Positions 7,157-10,603 of a DNA stretch of 10,603 nucleotides are shown here, piece by piece. Each line of letters begins with the position of its first letter. The stretch's first letter is position 1. A program made the position numbers and the translations under genes. This DNA is from Thermoplasmata archaeon (GTDB taxonomy: Archaea > Thermoplasmatota > Thermoplasmata > Thermoplasmatales > Thermoplasmataceae), in the NCBI GenBank assembly GCA_021850835.1, contig JAJZKS010000040.1, positions 1 through 10,603 of the forward strand, in the 5' to 3' direction. The notes below the pieces were generated by a model. That model was not told the DNA's origin and did no database searches. It saw only the letters and a program-made list of their open reading frames with translations.

Positions 7157-8560
7157 ATGCGCCCTGGGATGCTAATACAATCCGGAATTCGGGGATACCC
7201 AGACCGGGAATCAGCACTTAAAGCCCTTAAGAAACTACTTCCATATTCTGTTGTCTTTTTTCGCGCGGATTTCACAACATCTTCTGACCTGAAGGAATTG
7301 GTTCATGATGTGAATCATCTTTACAAAGTGGAAGAAGGCGTTGATCCGCCTGTCATTGCAGTTGACCAGGAAGGCGGAAATGTAGTAAGGATTCCTTGGC
7401 TTGATTACAGCCCAAGCAACTATTTCCTCGGAAATTATGACAATCATGAGTTCACAAGATACGTAGGAAACCTCACAGGTTACCAGCTTTATGAATCAGG
7501 TATCAGGTGGAACCTTGCACCTGTCCTTGACATGCTTAACAGTTACAATCAGGTTATCCTTGAAAGAAGCTACTCTGAGGATGTGGAGAAAGTTGCCTTA
7601 CACGGTTCTTCTTTTGTCAAGGGGCTACAGGAGGCAGGAATAGCAGCTACCGCCAAACATTTCCCAGGACACGGTGGTGTCCTTGAGGACTCTCACTTAG
7701 TCCTGCCAAGGGATACAAGGCACAGGGAAGCAATCCTCAATGAGGCATATCCATTCAGGAAAGCAATTGAGGCAGGCGCAAAGACGGTAATGCTCTCTCA
7801 TGTACTTTACGAAGCACTTGACAATGACCTGCCTGCATCGCTTTCATCACCAGTCCAGGAACTTCTCAGGAAAGAATTTCACTTTAACGGCATCATGCTC
7901 ACTGACGCAGTGGACATGAAAGCGCTCTCAAACAATTATTCCAGAAAGGAAATTGTTGAGCATTCAGTTGGACAGTTTGTGGATCTCGTGGAAGCCGGGG
8001 ATTTGGATTTGGGCATAGAGCTGGCAGAATTTGTCAAGAATGTTGATCCTGCAAAAGCCAAGGAGAAGTACCAGAGGCTTATGGGCATTCCACTTCAGAA
8101 GGAAATAAAATTCATGCCCCCTGCAGAGTTGCTGAAGAGCGTAGCTGTTTCCAATAATTCAGTGAGAAGAAACCTCAGGATAGATCCAAGAAAGCACTTT
8201 TACCTCGTATTTTTGGACACACAACCTGAGAGCAAGGTGTCAGAGCTGAAAAGTTCTGCCCAGGCTGTCAAGGAAAATCTCGAGAAGCTGAATCTTGACT
8301 TTGAATCGGTTTCACTGGAAGAACTTGAAAAAGCCAAGGTGAAGAATTTCCAGGCCATCTTTGTTGGCAGGAATGAGCATGTAAAAGACAGGATTCACAG
8401 GGTCAATGAGATATGCAAAAGTGGAACTGCTGTTTTCGTTTCAACAAGCATATCCAAGGATCTGGGAGCTATTGACCAAAGCATTGGTTATATAGCTGCA
8501 TACTCGTCAAAGGAAGAGAATCTGATGGGCTCTATTTACAGAGCCCTTGGCTTCTTCTAA
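7157..8560 (+). CDS. nagZ: GH3 beta-N-acetylglucosaminidase, NagZ-like, two-domain
   Basis: 467 residues from the ATG at 7157. NagZ cleaves GlcNAc from GlcNAc-(anhydro)MurNAc or its peptides in murein recycling. The catalytic TIM barrel (about 1-320) shows VDQEGG (Asp70), ERSYSED, then KHFPGHG with Lys167, His168 and His172. The NagZ-specific loop EDSH follows, with Asp178-His180 as the acid/base dyad. TDAVDM carries the likely nucleophile Asp250. A further 140 residues (about 325-467) form a Rossmann-like C-terminal domain, as in Gram-positive NagZ and unlike the single-domain 341-residue E. coli enzyme. No signal peptide is seen, so action is cytoplasmic. The start at 7157 is chosen because a TATA-like box lies 26 nt upstream. 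GTG 7142 would add five residues without promoter or Shine-Dalgarno support. The gene converges on the epimerase gene, 23 nt apart. Confidence 0.92.
   Translation: MRPGMLIQSGIRGYPDRESALKALKKLLPYSVVFFRADFTTSSDLKELVHDVNHLYKVEEGVDPPVIAVDQEGGNVVRIPWLDYSPSNYFLGNYDNHEFTRYVGNLTGYQLYESGIRWNLAPVLDMLNSYNQVILERSYSEDVEKVALHGSSFVKGLQEAGIAATAKHFPGHGGVLEDSHLVLPRDTRHREAILNEAYPFRKAIEAGAKTVMLSHVLYEALDNDLPASLSSPVQELLRKEFHFNGIMLTDAVDMKALSNNYSRKEIVEHSVGQFVDLVEAGDLDLGIELAEFVKNVDPAKAKEKYQRLMGIPLQKEIKFMPPAELLKSVAVSNNSVRRNLRIDPRKHFYLVFLDTQPESKVSELKSSAQAVKENLEKLNLDFESVSLEELEKAKVKNFQAIFVGRNEHVKDRIHRVNEICKSGTAVFVSTSISKDLGAIDQSIGYIAAYSSKEENLMGSIYRALGFF
8527..8546. terminator. Perfect 7-bp hairpin at the 3' end of nagZ
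   Basis: GGGCTCT (8527-8533), a 6-nt loop ATTTAC, then AGAGCCC (8540-8546) form a perfect inverted repeat inside the last codons of nagZ. It is followed by the pyrimidine-rich TTGGCTTCTTCTAATCTATT, which runs into the gap. It lies 38 nt past the stop of the convergent epimerase gene, so it could act on both transcripts. Archaea usually need only a U-tract, so function is uncertain. Confidence 0.35.
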
Positions 8561-8583
8561 TCTATTTTATCCCCGAAATATCT

Positions 8584-9654
8584 TTACTTCGCATATTTTT
8601 CCTTGAGGCCCACTCCAACACCGGGGATGTCGGGGCCTGAAACTTCTCCATTTGTCAAGGTTATCCCGTCAGATGCAATATCCTCAATGATGCTGCTGTA
8701 TCCATCAAGGTCGCTGTACTTTACTGCAGATCTGGAAAGCGCAACAGCGAGACCTGCGGTATTTGCAACTCTTGTTTCCACCATGCATCCAATCATGACA
8801 GGTGCACGATATGCTTCAGCAACGCTTGCCATTTTGATTGCCTCAGTTATTCCGCCGGATTTCATGAGCTTGATATTGATTCCATCCGCAGCTTCATTTT
8901 CAAGCACATTTACTACATCGTCCGTGCTGAAGATGGCTTCATCTGCAAAGATTGGTATATCTGAGCGCTGCCTTGCAAATTTCAACCCCCTGATATCATG
9001 CATTGGCACGGGCTGCTCCAGGAATTCTATATTCAGAGACGCAAGCTTCCTGGAAATCTCTATGGTCTTTCGTGCAGTGTATGCCTGATTGAAGTCAACG
9101 TAGACCATTTTTTCCAGTCCTATGACATCCCTGACGACCCTTGCACGTTCAAGGTCCTCTTCAAGTCCGCTTCCCATCTTGATCTTGAACACCTGGATTC
9201 CTTGAGACAAGAGGTCCTCAGCCTGCTTTCTGGCCAGTTTAGGCTCTACGAGATCTACTGTATATGATGTGCTTATTTTATTCCTGTAATTTCCAAGCAC
9301 CTTTCTCACATTGGTTTTGGCCCTTTTTCCAATAATATCCCAGAGTGCGCAGTCTATGGCATTTCTGCTTGCTTTAGATCCTTTAAGAAGGCTCTTCATC
9401 AGCTCATTCAACTGCTCAGGCGACTCTTCCTTTCCAATTAGGACTTCTGAGAAAAACTTGAGTTCATACTCAATCGAACCTAGTGTATCTCCAGTAATGA
9501 AAGGAGTTGTTGTCGCCTCGCCATATCCTGTTATTCCGTCGTCTGTTGTAACTGATACAAGAAAGCCTTCGTAGGATTTGGTCGCTCCAAGCGCAATCTT
9601 GAAAGGCTTAACCATTGGAAGTTCAAGCTTTCTGTAAGAAATCTGCTTGATCAT
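8584..9654 (-). CDS. Dipeptide epimerase, L-Ala-D/L-Glu epimerase type (enolase superfamily)
   Basis: 356 residues from the ATG at 9654. It belongs to the muconate-lactonizing-enzyme subgroup of the enolase superfamily. The N-terminal capping domain begins MIKQISYRKLELP and contains GITGYGEA. The barrel then supplies catalytic Lys157-Ile-Lys159; metal ligands Asp187 (VDFNQAYT), Glu213 (FLEQP) and Asp238 (FADEA); and the opposite base Lys262. Asp315-Leu-Asp317 is the DxD motif that binds the peptide amino group in dipeptide epimerases. The spacing of Lys262 to the DxD (53) equals that in B. subtilis AEE (268 to 321). It should convert L-Ala-D-Glu from the NlpC/P60 step to L-Ala-L-Glu, which peptidases can use. 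The in-frame ATG at 9699 would add 15 residues, but it lacks a promoter or Shine-Dalgarno, while an A/T-rich box lies about 28 nt before 9654. It is downstream of murQ on the same strand. Confidence 0.92.
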   Translation of the reverse strand: MIKQISYRKLELPMVKPFKIALGATKSYEGFLVSVTTDDGITGYGEATTTPFITGDTLGSIEYELKFFSEVLIGKEESPEQLNELMKSLLKGSKASRNAIDCALWDIIGKRAKTNVRKVLGNYRNKISTSYTVDLVEPKLARKQAEDLLSQGIQVFKIKMGSGLEEDLERARVVRDVIGLEKMVYVDFNQAYTARKTIEISRKLASLNIEFLEQPVPMHDIRGLKFARQRSDIPIFADEAIFSTDDVVNVLENEAADGINIKLMKSGGITEAIKMASVAEAYRAPVMIGCMVETRVANTAGLAVALSRSAVKYSDLDGYSSIIEDIASDGITLTNGEVSGPDIPGVGVGLKEKYAK

Positions 9655-9674
9655 GCCATAGGATGCCATTGGGG

Positions 9675-9689
9675 TAATAAAATAATTTA
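9675..9689 (-). promoter_or_regulatory. TATA-like A/T tract upstream of the epimerase gene
   Basis: On the minus strand this reads TAAATTATTTTATTA, 15 consecutive A/T bases centred about 28 nt before the ATG at 9654. It supports that ATG as a leaderless start and suggests that the epimerase gene has its own promoter in addition to any read-through from murQ. Confidence 0.45.
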
Positions 9690-9717
9690 GTGCTTCCATC
9701 CTGAATATGAGTATCTT

Positions 9718-10542
9718 TTACTTCTGCGCCTTTTCTGAGAAGTACCTGAAAGCCTCATCGATTTTGTAGGAGTATTTCTCAAGAATCTTCTGTGCCTCAC
9801 TTTCTGGAACATGGAATTCCTGCACGATCATCCTCTTTGCTCTGAGTTTCAGCTTCTCGTTGTACCAAGACTGCATCTTCATCATGGTGTTTTTGTACGT
9901 ATATCCGAGCTTGATTGCAACACTGGTTGATATTATATTAAGGACCATCTTCTGGGCCGTGCCGGATTTCATTCTTGTCGAGCCCTGGACAACTTCAGGG
10001 CCAGAGAGCATCTCAATGCATATGTCACTAAATTCCTTGACCGGTTTGTCCCTGTTGTTGGTGATTGAAACAGCAAAACCATTGACCGACCTGGCATACT
10101 TCAGTGCCCCTATGACATAAGGTGTAGTTCCGGAAGCGGTAATGCCAACCAAGACATCATTGCTGTTGAAATTTCTCTCCTTCAGGGCATTCTCAGCAGC
10201 CTCAGGGGAATCCTCGGCTCCTTCGATGGATTTCTTTATGGCTTCGTCCCCGCCCGCCATAATGTAATCAAACATGTCTTTGCCAATGCCATATGTCGGT
10301 CTAAGCTCTGCAACGTCCTGAACAGCTATTCTCCCGCTGGTGCCTGCGCCTGCATAAACTATCTTCCCGCCATTTTCAATGGATTCGAGGCATCTGTCTA
10401 TAACCTTTGCAATGTTTTCTAGCTGTGAGTAAATGCTGTGAAGGGCGAATGAATCCGAAAGATGTATGAAAGTTGCAACATCAAGGGTTGACCACTGGTC
10501 GATATCTCTTGAAAAGGGATTGTTGTCTTCTGTGCCTTTCAT
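9718..10542 (-). CDS. murQ: N-acetylmuramic acid 6-phosphate etherase
   Basis: 274 residues with a SIS (sugar isomerase) domain. MurQ splits the lactyl ether of MurNAc-6-phosphate, giving GlcNAc-6-phosphate and D-lactate in the cytoplasm. The N-terminus carries TEDNNPFSRDIDQWSTL, matching the family's TE-x-RNP...ID..ST block. Next come YAGAGTSGRIAVQDVAELRP with Glu79, then EGAED with Glu110; these align with E. coli catalytic Glu83 and Glu114 at the same 31-residue spacing. VGITASGTTPYVIGAL and GPEVVQGSTRMKSGTAQKMV (181-200) are further MurQ hallmarks. It is about 25 residues shorter at the C-terminus than E. coli MurQ (298). The ATG at 10542 has a TATA-like box about 24 nt upstream and no Shine-Dalgarno, so it is probably leaderless. 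The epimerase gene follows on the same strand. The GckR regulator family is related but much longer and lacks this overall layout. Confidence 0.95.
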   Translation of the reverse strand: MKGTEDNNPFSRDIDQWSTLDVATFIHLSDSFALHSIYSQLENIAKVIDRCLESIENGGKIVYAGAGTSGRIAVQDVAELRPTYGIGKDMFDYIMAGGDEAIKKSIEGAEDSPEAAENALKERNFNSNDVLVGITASGTTPYVIGALKYARSVNGFAVSITNNRDKPVKEFSDICIEMLSGPEVVQGSTRMKSGTAQKMVLNIISTSVAIKLGYTYKNTMMKMQSWYNEKLKLRAKRMIVQEFHVPESEAQKILEKYSYKIDEAFRYFSEKAQK

Positions 10543-10561
10543 AGAAAAGGGATGACATTTA

Positions 10562-10570
10562 CTAATTATT
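10562..10570 (-). promoter_or_regulatory. TATA-like box for murQ
   Basis: On the minus strand this reads AATAATTAG, centred about 24 nt before the murQ ATG at 10542. The intervening bases contain no Shine-Dalgarno, in keeping with a leaderless transcript. The remaining bases up to 10603 show nothing recognisable as a gene. Confidence 0.45.
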
Positions 10571-10603
10571 CCTTTTCATTGTTTCTCAGCGAAGCCAAAA
10601 GAA

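Noticed and set aside
8603..9088. 161-residue open frame on the plus strand
   Set aside because: It is antisense to the epimerase gene, whose motifs are complete, and its translation shows no recognisable family; other plus-strand frames at 8998-9574 and 9860-10120 are the same kind of shadow.

Overview
The window most likely comes from an archaeon of the Thermoplasmata (Thermoplasmatales-like). Four things point there. TATA-like boxes lie about 24-28 nt upstream of start codons that have no Shine-Dalgarno sequence (leaderless genes). Genes inside the transporter operon do have Shine-Dalgarno sites. AGG/AGA and ATA codons are frequent. A secreted protein carries many N-glycosylation sequons and a C-terminal membrane anchor ending in Lys-Arg-Lys. 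The assignment is an inference; no rRNA or marker gene is present. I saw no tRNA, rRNA, CRISPR array or insertion sequence.

Layout. Positions 1-3492 (+) hold the 3' part of an oligopeptide/dipeptide ABC transporter operon: permease DppB (cut by the left edge), permease DppC, and ATPases DppD and DppF. The genes are tightly packed or overlapping. Positions 3507-7074 (-) hold three hydrolases: a membrane-anchored extracellular Amidase_6-type cysteine enzyme, a cytoplasmic serine beta-lactamase/peptidase S12-family enzyme, and a cytoplasmic SH3b-NlpC/P60 endopeptidase resembling YkfC. Positions 7157-8560 (+) encode a GH3 beta-N-acetylglucosaminidase of NagZ type. Positions 8584-10542 (-) encode a dipeptide epimerase (L-Ala-D/L-Glu epimerase type) and an N-acetylmuramic acid 6-phosphate etherase (MurQ).

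How the genes fit together. Nearly every gene corresponds to a step in the breakdown and reuse of bacterial peptidoglycan (murein). The surface enzyme could cut wall fragments outside the cell, and the transporter could import the peptides. NlpC/P60 would cut the gamma-D-Glu-diamino acid bond. The epimerase would convert L-Ala-D-Glu to L-Ala-L-Glu. NagZ would remove GlcNAc from GlcNAc-MurNAc-(peptide). The beta-lactamase-fold enzyme could separate MurNAc from peptide, as AmiE does in Bacillus subtilis. MurQ would turn MurNAc-6-phosphate into GlcNAc-6-phosphate and lactate. The set resembles a fusion of the B. subtilis ykfABCD and murQ-amiE-nagZ neighbourhoods. Thermoplasmata make no murein, so the locus reads as a scavenging or predation pathway for bacterial walls rather than self-recycling. 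A MurNAc kinase and the transporter's substrate-binding protein are not in the window and may lie just beyond its edges.

No intergenic stretch exceeds about 150 bases.
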